Of a stretch of DNA of 59,604 nucleotides, positions 42,193 through 50,145 are shown in pieces. The stretch lies in contig CAYRGS010000008.1 of the NCBI GenBank assembly GCA_964423875.1, forward strand, positions 1-59,604, read 5' to 3'. This DNA is from CAYRGS01 sp964423875. GTDB lineage: Bacteria > UBA8248 > JACPRG01 > G963555815. Both the position numbers and the translations under genes were made by a program. The notes under the pieces were generated by a model. It was not told the origin of the DNA, did no database searches, and was given only the letters and a program-made list of their open reading frames with translations. Position 1 is the stretch's first letter; each line of letters begins with the position of its first letter.

Positions 42193-42227
42193 GAAGAACC
42201 CCGCAACCCGGGGTACTTCTTTTTTTT
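42193..42227 (+). terminator. Leader terminator (putative attenuator) before mmdA
   Basis: GAAG-A-ACCCCG, loop CAACC, CGGGGT-A-CTTC, then eight T (42220-42227). It has all parts of an intrinsic terminator, located between the promoter and the start codon at 42249. Transcription must read through it to reach mmdA. Confidence 0.65.
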
Positions 42228-42248
42228 CGCGTGGGGGAATCGAGGGTC

Positions 42249-43793
42249 TTGAAGTCTCGATCCGAGGAGTTGCGGGGCCGCATCGAAAAGGCCCGCTTGG
42301 GCGGCGGCCACGAGGCTGTCAAGCGGCAGCACGACCGCGGCAAGATGACCGCCCGCGAGCGCATCGCGTTCCTCCTCGACGAGGGAAGCTTCACCGAGCT
42401 TGACGCCTTCGCCGAGTCGCGCGCCGCCGATTTCGGGATGGATCGGCGCCGCACCCCCGGCGACGGGGTCGTGACGGGGGCCGGGCGGATCGACGGGGGC
42501 CTCGTCTACCTCTACTCGCAGGACTTCACCGCCCTGGGCGGGTCACTGGGCGAGATGCACGCCGAGAAGATCTGCCGTGTCATGGACCTAGCGGTGAGCG
42601 CCGGGTGCCCCTTCATCCAAATGAACGACTCGGGCGGCGCCCGGATTCACGAGGGGGTCAGCTCCCTCAACGGCTACGGGAAAATTTTCCGGCGAAACAC
42701 CCTCGCGTCGGGCGTCATCCCGCAAATCGCCGTCATCCTGGGGCCCTGCGCCGGGGGAGCAGTCTACTCGCCGGCCATCTGCGATTTTGTCTTCATGGTC
42801 CCGGGCGTCAGCCACATGTTCGTCACCGGCCCGGACGTGATCAAGACCGTCACGGGCGAAGACATCACCTTCGACGACCTTGGAGGCGCGGGGGTACACA
42901 GCGGGGTAAGCGGCGTCGCCCACTTCACCCCGGCCAACGAAAAGGAATGCCTCCTGACGGTCAAGAAGCTTCTGAGTTTTTTGCCCTCGAACAACGCGGA
43001 CGCCCCCCCCCGGAGCGAATCGCCCGATTTTCCGCCTCTCGAAAACGAGGCCCTGGACGACCTCATTCCCGTCCGGCAGACGGAGCCTTACGACGTTCAC
43101 AACCTGATCGATGGGGTCTTCGACCACGGCGACTTCCTCGAAGTGCAGCCGGAATTCGCCCGAAATGTCGTCGTGGGTTTCGCCCGTCTCGGCGGATCGC
43201 CGGTCGGCGTGATCGCCAACCAACCGGCGATCCTGGCCGGCGTCATGGACATCGACTCCTCGGACAAGGTCGCCCGGATGGTCCGCCTGTGCGACAGCTT
43301 CAATCTGCCGGTCATCACGTTCGTGGATGTCCCGGGATTCCTCCCCGGCTCCCAGCAGGAGTTCGGCGGGATCATCCGCCACGGGGCCAAGGTCCTGTTC
43401 GCCTATTCCGAGGCGACGGTTCCCAAAATCAGCCTCATCGTCCGCAAGGCGTACGGCGGGGCGTATATCGCCTTTTCGAACCGCGACATGGGGTTTGACC
43501 GGGTGCTAGCCTATCCGACGGCGGAGGTGGCCGTGATGGGGCCTGAGGGGGCGGCCAACGTCATTTTCCGGCGCGAGATCGCCGACGCCGAGGACCCGGA
43601 GGCCAAGCGGCAGGAGCTGATCGAAAATTTCCGCAAGAAGTTCTGCACACCTTACTCGGCGGCCGCCCTGGGCTTCGTGGATTCGATCATCGAGCCGCGG
43701 CACACCCGCCGGGAGCTCATGAGCGCCCTGGAGATGCTCCGGGGAAAACGCGAGAGCCGCCCGCGGAAGAAACACGGGAATATCCCTTTGTGA
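42249..43793 (+). CDS. mmdA: Carboxyltransferase alpha subunit of Na+-pumping (methylmalonyl-CoA type) decarboxylase
   Basis: 514-aa acyl-CoA carboxyltransferase. It transfers CO2 from an acyl-CoA (probably methylmalonyl-CoA) to biotin. GKMTARERIAFLLDEGSFTE near 36, SYSQDFT-type loop LYSQDFTALGGSLGEMHAEK, NDSGGARIHEGVSSLNGYG near 125, MVPGVSHMFVTGPDVIKTVTGE near 180, DVPGFLPGSQQEF near 360 and RKAYGGAYIAF. TTG 42249 chosen as start because alignment with the family begins there; GTG 42231 is an alternative. Glutaconyl-CoA or propionyl-CoA carboxylase use is less likely given the linked beta subunit. Confidence 0.88.
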   Translation: MKSRSEELRGRIEKARLGGGHEAVKRQHDRGKMTARERIAFLLDEGSFTELDAFAESRAADFGMDRRRTPGDGVVTGAGRIDGGLVYLYSQDFTALGGSLGEMHAEKICRVMDLAVSAGCPFIQMNDSGGARIHEGVSSLNGYGKIFRRNTLASGVIPQIAVILGPCAGGAVYSPAICDFVFMVPGVSHMFVTGPDVIKTVTGEDITFDDLGGAGVHSGVSGVAHFTPANEKECLLTVKKLLSFLPSNNADAPPRSESPDFPPLENEALDDLIPVRQTEPYDVHNLIDGVFDHGDFLEVQPEFARNVVVGFARLGGSPVGVIANQPAILAGVMDIDSSDKVARMVRLCDSFNLPVITFVDVPGFLPGSQQEFGGIIRHGAKVLFAYSEATVPKISLIVRKAYGGAYIAFSNRDMGFDRVLAYPTAEVAVMGPEGAANVIFRREIADAEDPEAKRQELIENFRKKFCTPYSAAALGFVDSIIEPRHTRRELMSALEMLRGKRESRPRKKHGNIPL

Positions 43794-44168
43794 TCGGAGG
43801 AAAACCTTACCAGGGGGGGACATTTTGAAAACTGTCCCCTCCTGGCCCCCCCCCTCTAAAACTTTCTGCGGCCCGGTAAATCCGGGCCTTTATGGGGTTG
43901 GGTGTGGGTTTGGCTGATCCGGTTGTTTTGGCCTGTCGGTGGTTTCTCTCTTTGGCCGGACGCCCGTTCGCCTTTGGCGGCCGTAGCATCCGGCCAAGGC
44001 ACCAGTTTTCTTGCGATAGCCTGCCGCTCGAAGGGGCGACAGGCTAGCGCAAACGGGGGGTCGGGCGCCCACCGTGGCCGCCTTCCGAAGGCGGGCGGGA
44101 GGCCCGCCTTACCGGGGGGCGGGGGGGACGCCTTTCAAACTGCCCTCCGCATTAATGGAGACCCACTT
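43794..44168. other. Repeat-bearing insert inside the mmd operon
   Basis: 375 bases between mmdA and the small membrane subunit, where related operons have short gaps. It contains the dispersed palindromic repeat (43800-43870), a perfect hairpin GGCCCGG/CCGGGCC around TAAAT near 43870-43888, further GC inverted repeats near 44020-44110, and G runs. No gene supported. Confidence 0.6.
43800..43870. repeat. Dispersed GGGGACA-palindrome repeat, copy 2
   Basis: GGGGACA / TGTCCCC is a perfect 7-bp inverted repeat around TTTTGAAAAC, followed by a C-rich arm and CTAAAACTTTCTGCGG. Same block order as 388-509. Confidence 0.65.
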
Positions 44169-44555
44169 GTGGACCTGATGGGTCAGGGCCTGTTACTCAC
44201 CGTCATCGGGATGGGGACCGTTTTCATCTCCCTGTTCGCGTTGGCCGTCCTCATGCGGTTGCTGGACTGGCTGGCCACCTGGAGGGAGGAGAGCGGGAGT
44301 GATCGGGCTCAGGCGTCCGAGAGGGGGGGGGGGACGAGCGGCGCTCCGTCCGGAAATTCCGGCGAAGAGGATCTGATCCCCGTCGTCGCCGCCGCCGTCG
44401 GCGCGTATCTGGAGGCCCCGTCCACACAGGTATTCCTCATCCCCGTCGAGCGGCCCGACCGATCTCGGTGGGTGATGGATGGACGGATGGACGCCCTCTC
44501 CAGGGCGGAGGCCCTCTCCAGGGCGGACGCCCCCGCGACAGAGAAAAGGTCTTGA
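44169..44555 (+). CDS. OadG-like small membrane subunit of the decarboxylase
   Basis: 128 aa. One N-terminal membrane helix (LLLTVIGMGTVFISLFALAVL) followed by a polar tail, as in OadG/MmdD subunits that hold the carboxyltransferase to the beta subunit. GTG at 44169 with GGAG 8 nt upstream. The tail contains VVAAAVGAYLEAPS and, near the end, a duplicated ALSRA(E/D) unit from an 18-bp tandem repeat. Its stop overlaps the TTG of the biotin gene. Confidence 0.75.
   Translation: MDLMGQGLLLTVIGMGTVFISLFALAVLMRLLDWLATWREESGSDRAQASERGGGTSGAPSGNSGEEDLIPVVAAAVGAYLEAPSTQVFLIPVERPDRSRWVMDGRMDALSRAEALSRADAPATEKRS
44493..44528 (+). repeat. Two tandem 18-bp units in the OadG-like gene
   Basis: GCCCTCTCCAGGGCGGAG followed by GCCCTCTCCAGGGCGGAC. 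Each unit holds a GCCCT/AGGGC inverted repeat, and the duplication adds six residues in frame. Confidence 0.85.
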
Positions 44556-44968
44556 AAAAGTTCACCCTGACCCACAGGAACGTCACTTATGAAGTGACCG
44601 TAGAGGAGGCCGGCGGCCCGGACGAGCTTCGGGTTGTGGTCGACGGGGCGGAGCACTTGGTGGACGTCGTGGCCGAAGAGGCCGACGCCGGCGCATCTGC
44701 CCCGGCGTCCCGCACCCGGCGTCCCCGTTCCGGGCCCGTGGCCGGACAGACCGGAGAGGTAACCTCCCCGCTTCCCGGAAACATCCTCAAGGTACTTGTC
44801 AAGGAAGGGGACCCGGTCCAGCCCGACACGGTGGTCTGCATCCTGGAGGCCATGAAACTGGAGACCCAGATTCAGGCGAACCAAGCCGGGGCGGTCGCCG
44901 AGGTGTTGGTCCGGCCGGGGGACAAGGTGGAGAGCGGCCAGACCCTCGTCCGCCTCGAACAGGACTGA
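44552..44968 (+). CDS. Biotin carrier (gamma) subunit of the decarboxylase
   Basis: 138 aa from TTG 44552 (TTGA overlap). An N-terminal domain, an Ala/Pro/Arg linker (about 50-70) and a biotinyl domain with EAMKLE; Lys102 is the biotinylation site. It shuttles the carboxyl group from the alpha subunit to the membrane beta subunit. Confidence 0.9.
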   Translation: MKKFTLTHRNVTYEVTVEEAGGPDELRVVVDGAEHLVDVVAEEADAGASAPASRTRRPRSGPVAGQTGEVTSPLPGNILKVLVKEGDPVQPDTVVCILEAMKLETQIQANQAGAVAEVLVRPGDKVESGQTLVRLEQD

Positions 44969-44995
44969 ATCCCTCTAACCGTTAGGAGCGAAAAG

Positions 44996-46123
44996 GTGGA
45001 CGCCCTGGGCTCCGCTCTCTTTGATTTTCTGGGACAAACCGGGATCGCGAACCTCACGTGGGCGCACGCCACGATGCTCCTCATCGGCGCGATCCTGGTC
45101 TACCTGGCGATTCACAAGGGGTTCGAGCCCCTGCTCCTGCTGCCCATCGGCATCGGCGCGGTCCTGTCGAACCTTCCCCTGGGCGGGATGTTCGAGGAGG
45201 GGGGGCTGCTCTATTATTTCTATTTCGGCGTCAAGCTCGGGATCTTCCCGCCCCTCATCTTCCTGGGCGTCGGCGCCCTGACAGATTTCGGCCCGTTGCT
45301 GGCGAACCCCAAGACGATTCTGTTGGGCGCGGCCGCGCAGTTCGGGATCTTCGGGACCCTGTTGGGGGCTCTCGCCCTGGGATTCAGCCTTCCGGAGGCG
45401 AGCTCCATCGGCATCATCGGAGGCGCGGACGGACCGACGGCCATTTACCTGACCTCGAAGCTGGCCCCGCATCTGCTGGGCCCGGTGGCGGTGGCGGCGT
45501 ATTCCTACATGGCCCTGGTCCCGATCATCCAGCCGCCCATCATGAAGGCCCTGACTTCGGCCGAAGAGCGCAAGGTCGTCATGGTCCAGCGCAAACTCGT
45601 TTCGAAATCCGTCCGGATCCTGTTCCCCATCGTCAGCATTTTCTTTACGGGCCTTTTGTTGCCGTCGGCCGCGCCCCTGGTGGGAATGCTGATGCTGGGC
45701 AACCTGTTCCGGGAGTGCGGCGTCGTGGACCGGCTGTTGAAGACCTCGGAGAACGAGTTGTTGAACGTCGTGACCATCCTCCTCGGCCTGTCCGTCGGGG
45801 CGTCGATGACCGCGGCCGGGTTCCTCACCCTTCAGACGCTGTTCATCATCCTTCTGGGGTTCATCGCATTTTCCATCGGCACGGCGACGGGCGTCTTGTT
45901 CGGAAAGATCATGGCGGCCTTTTCGAAAGACGCCATCAACCCCCTGATCGGCGCGGCGGGCGTCTCGGCCGTTCCCATGGCGGCGCGGGTTGTTCAGAAG
46001 GTCGGTCAGGAAGCGGACCACAACAACTTCCTCCTCATGCACGCCATGGGGCCGAACGTGGCCGGGGTCATCGGCTCCGCTATCGCGGCCGGTGTCCTGC
46101 TGTCCATCGTGGGGAAAGGCTGA
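44996..46123 (+). CDS. Na+-translocating decarboxylase beta subunit
   Basis: 375-aa polytopic membrane protein of the OadB/MmdB/GcdB family. It decarboxylates carboxybiotin and exports Na+. Key motif IIGGADGPTAIYL near 140-152 with the essential Asp, then SYMALVPIIQPPIMKAL, and NPLIGAAGVSAVPMAARV near 305 before the C-terminal MGPNVAGVIGSAIAAG. GTG start 44996 with TAGGAG upstream. Together with the three genes before it, this makes a complete Na+ pump. Confidence 0.93.
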   Translation: MDALGSALFDFLGQTGIANLTWAHATMLLIGAILVYLAIHKGFEPLLLLPIGIGAVLSNLPLGGMFEEGGLLYYFYFGVKLGIFPPLIFLGVGALTDFGPLLANPKTILLGAAAQFGIFGTLLGALALGFSLPEASSIGIIGGADGPTAIYLTSKLAPHLLGPVAVAAYSYMALVPIIQPPIMKALTSAEERKVVMVQRKLVSKSVRILFPIVSIFFTGLLLPSAAPLVGMLMLGNLFRECGVVDRLLKTSENELLNVVTILLGLSVGASMTAAGFLTLQTLFIILLGFIAFSIGTATGVLFGKIMAAFSKDAINPLIGAAGVSAVPMAARVVQKVGQEADHNNFLLMHAMGPNVAGVIGSAIAAGVLLSIVGKG

Positions 46124-46145
46124 GGGCGGAAACGGAGGTACGTTC

Positions 46146-47336
46146 ATGTCAGGCGCACTGGAAGGCATCCGCGTCCTGGACCTGACCCGGATCCTGGCCG
46201 GGCCTTACGCCACGATGATGCTGGCGGACCTGGGGGCCGAGGTCATCAAGGTCGAGATCCCCGGCAAAGGGGACGATACGCGCGGATGGGGTCCTCCCTT
46301 CGTCAACGGGGAGTCCTCCTATTTCATGAGCATCAACCGGAACAAGAAGAGCCTCACCCTCGACCTGAAGAACGAGCGGGGCAAGGAGATCCTCACGCGG
46401 CTCATCGAGCGCTCCGACATCGTGGCCGAGAACTTCCGGCCCGGGACGATGGAGAAGCTGGGGTTCGGATACGACCGCGTCCGGGAGATCAACCCGCGGG
46501 CCGTCTTCGCCTCCATCTCGGGGTTCGGCCACACCGGGCCGCTGGCGGAGCGTCCGGGATACGACGTTGTAATTCAGGGAGAGGGCGGCGTCATGAGCCT
46601 GACCGGCGAGCCGGAGGGGCCGCCCGCGAAGGTCGGTGCCTCGATCGCCGACATCACGGCCGGCATGCTGGCCTGTCACGGCATCCTGGCGGCCCTCGTC
46701 GCCCGGGAGCGGACGGGGACCGGCCAGAAGGTGGACATCGGCATGCTGGACGGCCAGGTCGCCCTGCTGACGTACCAGGCGGGGATCTTCTTCTCGACCG
46801 GCCAGGCCCCCAAGCGTCTCGGTAACGCCCACCCCAGCATCACCCCGTACGAGACCTTCCGGTGCGCTGACGGCTTCATCAACCTCGGCGTCGGAAACGA
46901 CTCGTTGTGGGTCAAATTCTGCGACGAGATCGAGCGGCCCGAATGGGCCCACGATCCCCGGTACGAGAAGAACACCGACCGGGTGAAGAACCATGACGAA
47001 GTGAAGGCCTTCCTGGATGAGATCCTCATCACCCAGCCCCGGTCCTTCTGGCTGGACAAGCTAAACGCCGCCGGCGTCCCGTGCGGGTCCATCAACACGC
47101 TGGATCAGGTGCTGACCCACCCGCAGGTCCTGGCCCGGGACATGGTGGTCGAGGTGGACCATCCGGTAGCGGGGAAGACGAAGCTCACCGGCGCGCCCAT
47201 CAAGCTCTCCGACACGCCGGCGGAAATCCGCACGCCCCCGCCACTTCTGGGGGAGCACACCGATGAGGTCCTGACGGAGGTCCTGGGGCTTTCCGCGTCC
47301 GAGATCGAGGCGCTTCGGGCCGGGGGGGTGGTCTGA
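46146..47336 (+). CDS. Class III CoA transferase (CaiB/BaiF family)
   Basis: 396 aa. GIRVLDLTRILAGPYATMML at the N-terminus and SIADITAGMLACHGIL near 160 with the catalytic Asp. Transfers CoA between acyl-CoA and a free acid. GGAGGT precedes ATG 46146, 22 bases after the beta subunit, so it probably generates the CoA ester used by the decarboxylase or recycles its product CoA (inference). Confidence 0.92.
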   Translation: MSGALEGIRVLDLTRILAGPYATMMLADLGAEVIKVEIPGKGDDTRGWGPPFVNGESSYFMSINRNKKSLTLDLKNERGKEILTRLIERSDIVAENFRPGTMEKLGFGYDRVREINPRAVFASISGFGHTGPLAERPGYDVVIQGEGGVMSLTGEPEGPPAKVGASIADITAGMLACHGILAALVARERTGTGQKVDIGMLDGQVALLTYQAGIFFSTGQAPKRLGNAHPSITPYETFRCADGFINLGVGNDSLWVKFCDEIERPEWAHDPRYEKNTDRVKNHDEVKAFLDEILITQPRSFWLDKLNAAGVPCGSINTLDQVLTHPQVLARDMVVEVDHPVAGKTKLTGAPIKLSDTPAEIRTPPPLLGEHTDEVLTEVLGLSASEIEALRAGGVV

Positions 47337-47340
47337 GGTC

Positions 47341-48051
47341 ATGGCCCGCGACACGAGAACCGAGTCGAGGCTGCCGGAATTCAACGAGGTCCGTCCCCGG
47401 TCGATGAGCCGGGCGGTGGCGTCCGAAATCCGGGAGGCCATCCTGGGAGGCCGACTCGGGGCGGGCCAGCGCCTGATCGAAAAGGACCTGACGGCCACCT
47501 TCGGCGTCAGCCGAACGTCCGTCCGGGAAGCCCTGAAGGAGCTGGAGGCCCAGGGGTACATCTCCCTCATCCCCCACAAGGGGGCCTTCGTGAGCCGGCC
47601 CACGGAGGATGAGGTCCGGGAGCTGTATGCCATTGTGGCGGTTCTGGAGGGCCTTGCCGCCAGGATCGCGGCCAAGCGGATGACGAAAGAGAATCTGGAG
47701 ACCCTGCGCGGGATCACCCTTTCCCTGGAGGAGTGCCGCCGGCAGGGAGACGTGGACGGCTATTACCACCACAACCACCGGTTCCACCAGACCTTCGTCG
47801 AGGCAACCGGCAATTCGCGGCTGCGCGAGCTGATCGAGCGGGTCCGATCACAGATCATCAAGACGAGAATCCTCTCCCACGCCGTCCCGAACCGTCTCGA
47901 CGAATCCATGCGCGAGCACAAGGGCATCCTCTCCGCCTTCCTCCGCCACGACCCCGGACGGGCGGAAAAGCGCGTGATCCGCCACCTGGAGAACCAGGAG
48001 CGGGCATTTCTGTCCCTGATGGAATCCACGGCCAAGCTGCGCCGCGCCTAG
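47341..48051 (+). CDS. GntR-family regulator (FadR/FCD type)
   Basis: 236 aa. GntR winged HTH at about 20-85 (LGAGQRLIEKDLTATFGVSR, TSVREALKELEAQGYI) and an all-helical FCD effector domain with metal-binding His in HHNHRFHQTF. Four bases after the CoA transferase, so it probably regulates this operon in response to an organic acid or acyl-CoA. Confidence 0.9.
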   Translation: MARDTRTESRLPEFNEVRPRSMSRAVASEIREAILGGRLGAGQRLIEKDLTATFGVSRTSVREALKELEAQGYISLIPHKGAFVSRPTEDEVRELYAIVAVLEGLAARIAAKRMTKENLETLRGITLSLEECRRQGDVDGYYHHNHRFHQTFVEATGNSRLRELIERVRSQIIKTRILSHAVPNRLDESMREHKGILSAFLRHDPGRAEKRVIRHLENQERAFLSLMESTAKLRRA

Positions 48052-48496
48052 GCGCCGGACACGAATCGAATTTCTCCACAAATTACACAAATTGCGCAGA
48101 ACTCAAGGCGAAATCACATGCCCTGGGTTGTTGCCATCCATCTGTGTAATCTACGGATGATTGAGTGTAATACGCGCGGAAAATTCAGCGGAAATGGACG
48201 GTGCACTTCTTGAATGGTCAGAAGAAATGGGCGACGACCTTAGGCATTTTTGCAAATCGCGAGACCGGCATTCCCCCCCCCCTGGGGGCCATGTGGTAAA
48301 TCGCGACTGGGTGCTCGATCCGGAGAGTTCCGGCCATCGCGGAGCCGGATACCGGGCCGAGACTTATACTGCAAGACCTGACCCCATCCTTTCAAGAGGA
48401 GGTCGCATAGGGTGAACCCCATACCGACCGCCACCTCAAACCCTCAAATAAATTCGGGACACCCTCAATTCCTGCTTAGAACGCGGCTAAATTGCC
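48052..48496. other. Intergenic region with degenerate repeats
   Basis: 445 bases, no gene. Holds GACCTGACCCCATCC (near 48379) and an AGGAGGTCGCATAGGGTGAACC block near 48399, with a similar block at about 38290 (GGAGGTCACATAGGCTGAC). These look like fragments of dispersed intergenic repeats. Confidence 0.5.
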
Positions 48497-48829
48497 TTAT
48501 CCGGAGGGTGCCTTGTAGTCGGAAACCACGGAACCCGCCTTCTTCATTGCATTGACCGCTTCATCCATTGTCAAGAGAACGGTCGTCCTGAAATGCGACG
48601 CAGTGCCAGCCCCTGTGACCGCCATGGCGATGGCTGCCATACTTTCGTTGTCTGGAGCCTCTGCAATGATGATCAGGTCTGATTCTCCGAACGCGAAGAA
48701 AAAGTGGTGGAGTTTCCCACCGAAGGCCTCAACAACCTTGCGTGCCTCCTCAGCTCGGTTCTGCGGATTACTTATCAATGCCTTGACCTGCTCGTCTTTG
48801 TACCCAACTTGAGCCATGTAATATGGCAT
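48497..48829 (-). CDS. GYD-domain protein
   Basis: 110 aa. MPYYMAQVGYKDEQVKALI start, then VVEAFGGKLHHFFFAFGESD and DNESMAAIAMAVTGAG, the pattern of the GYD (ferredoxin-like, dimeric alpha-beta barrel type) family, function unknown. Start at 48829 after AAAGGGG. Single gene. Confidence 0.82.
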   Translation of the reverse strand: MPYYMAQVGYKDEQVKALISNPQNRAEEARKVVEAFGGKLHHFFFAFGESDLIIIAEAPDNESMAAIAMAVTGAGTASHFRTTVLLTMDEAVNAMKKAGSVVSDYKAPSG

Positions 48830-49518
48830 GGCATTTCCCCTTTCTGTGGAAATTTCATTTTTCAACTGGAATTTCCTATTTCAAACCGTGAGGAACCATC
48901 CCCGGTCACCATCTTCGTGTGAAGCAATTACAACCATCTTCACCAGGGCCGTCAAGAGCGTTTAGCCGGAATTTCCCATTCCAAACGTCAACGCTCGCCT
49001 TCCGGTCCCGTTTGCCGATGAAAACCATTTCATTCCGTTCTCAATCCCGTGTGAACAACTTTCCAAACCCCTTGCGAGGGGGCTGACGGCCCTCCGCCAG
49101 GCCGAAATGCCGGACCCTGCCCGTCGGTGCCCCTTGCCAACAATTCAACACTTGAAGAACCTCCCTTCTGTCTCCAATAGGAAATGCTTTGGGTCAGGCC
49201 TTACATTCTAACAATTTCCAGATTTCCGCCGAACTTTGGAAAAGGGGAAAGTGGTCAACACTTTCAGATATGTCCGGGTCAAGTCTTGAACCCTGAAATT
49301 CCTTCGCCAAACCATTTCGGTGCCACCTTTGCGCCCCCGCGCGCTCACCGCTCTTGTGGAATACGGCGATTCAGGGCGGTCCCCCCTATTGCGGCGGCCT
49401 GTCCCAGGAGATAGGGTTTGAATACGGGTTTCACGCCGGGTTCCTCGGAGCCACCGGGGAACACCCGGAACCACCCATTTCATCTATCCAACATCCTCTT
49501 CTGAACAGGAGGCCAACC
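48830..49518. other. Intergenic region upstream of the Sec OsmC gene
   Basis: 689 bases without a supported gene. Two similar blocks GGAATTTCC(T/C)ATT(T/C)CAAAC at about 48872 and 48969, and a TTACATTCTAACAATTTCC block near 49201 that recurs at 56886 and 59075. No clear promoter found. Confidence 0.5.
49198..49262. repeat. Short copy of the TTACATTCTAACA intergenic repeat
   Basis: GCCTTACATTCTAACAATTTCCAGATTTC, then a diverged AAAAGGGGAAAG segment, matches the left end of the longer repeats at 56879 and 59067. Confidence 0.5.
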
Positions 49519-50070
49519 GTGACATCTTCCGAATTGCCCAGCGGACTCGATCCTGACGTCCTGGCCAAGGGAAGGACGCTCGTCGTCGAGGCGGACATCT
49601 CGACCTTGGACACCATGGCCAAGGAAGGCGTGGTGAAGGGGGGAGCGGGGATCTCTTGGACCCTTCGGTGCGACGAGGGAAAGCACGTGGGAGGGGAGGG
49701 CGCCGCCCCCGCCCCGCTGGATTACTTCACCATCGGCATCGGATTCTGAACGCTGACCCAGCTCGCGCGGTACGCGCGAATGATGAAGATCGACGTCCGG
49801 GGGGCGCGGATGCACGTCCACGCGGAATTCACGGCGCAAGGCTCGGTTCTGGCCCAGACGGTGGAGTCGGCCAGCCGGGGCGTGACGTACCGGCTGGAGG
49901 TCGAGTCCGACGAGCCACCCGAGCGGATCGCCGGCGTGATCCGCAACGCCGAGAACGGCTGCTTCGCCCTCTCGGCCATCAAGCGGCCGGTCGAGGTACA
50001 GGGCGAGTTCTCGCTGAACGGCGAAGCCATCGACCTCGACGCCTACCCGCCGCCCAAGCGCCCCGGTTGA
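49519..50070 (+). CDS. Selenocysteine-containing OsmC/Ohr-like protein (in-frame TGA)
   Basis: 183 aa read through TGA at 49747-49749. GTG 49519 has AGGAGG 6 nt upstream. The frame reads APLDYFTIGIGF-Sec77-TLTQLARYARMMKIDVRG, where OsmC/Ohr proteins have the peroxidatic Cys at the start of the central helix. The second conserved Cys is Cys148 (NAENGCFAL), 71 residues later, matching the resolving Cys. OsmC/Ohr proteins reduce organic hydroperoxides; Sec would make a more reactive peroxidase. A SECIS-like hairpin lies at 49763-49779. OsmC-like selenoproteins are an established bacterial selenoprotein family. Probably co-transcribed with the MBL gene downstream. Confidence 0.88.
49763..49779 (+). 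promoter_or_regulatory. Bacterial SECIS-like hairpin in OsmC gene
   Basis: TCGCGCG / CGCGCGA makes a perfect 7-bp stem with loop GTA. G is the first loop base, and the loop starts 20 nt after the TGA. Confidence 0.8.
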
Positions 50071-50145
50071 GAGAAATTCCGTCCGTGTTGAGGGGGAGGA
50101 AACGCAAAACAATTTTTAGCCGGATGAGCATACGGGAGAGAGAAC

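Larger units (their letters stand above)
41871..42248. other. Divergent intergenic region with mmd promoter and leader
   Basis: 378 bases. Contains the promoter at 42145-42173 and the leader terminator at 42193-42227 for the decarboxylase operon, plus a degraded TCTGACCCCA repeat fragment near 42050. No other gene seen. Confidence 0.6.
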
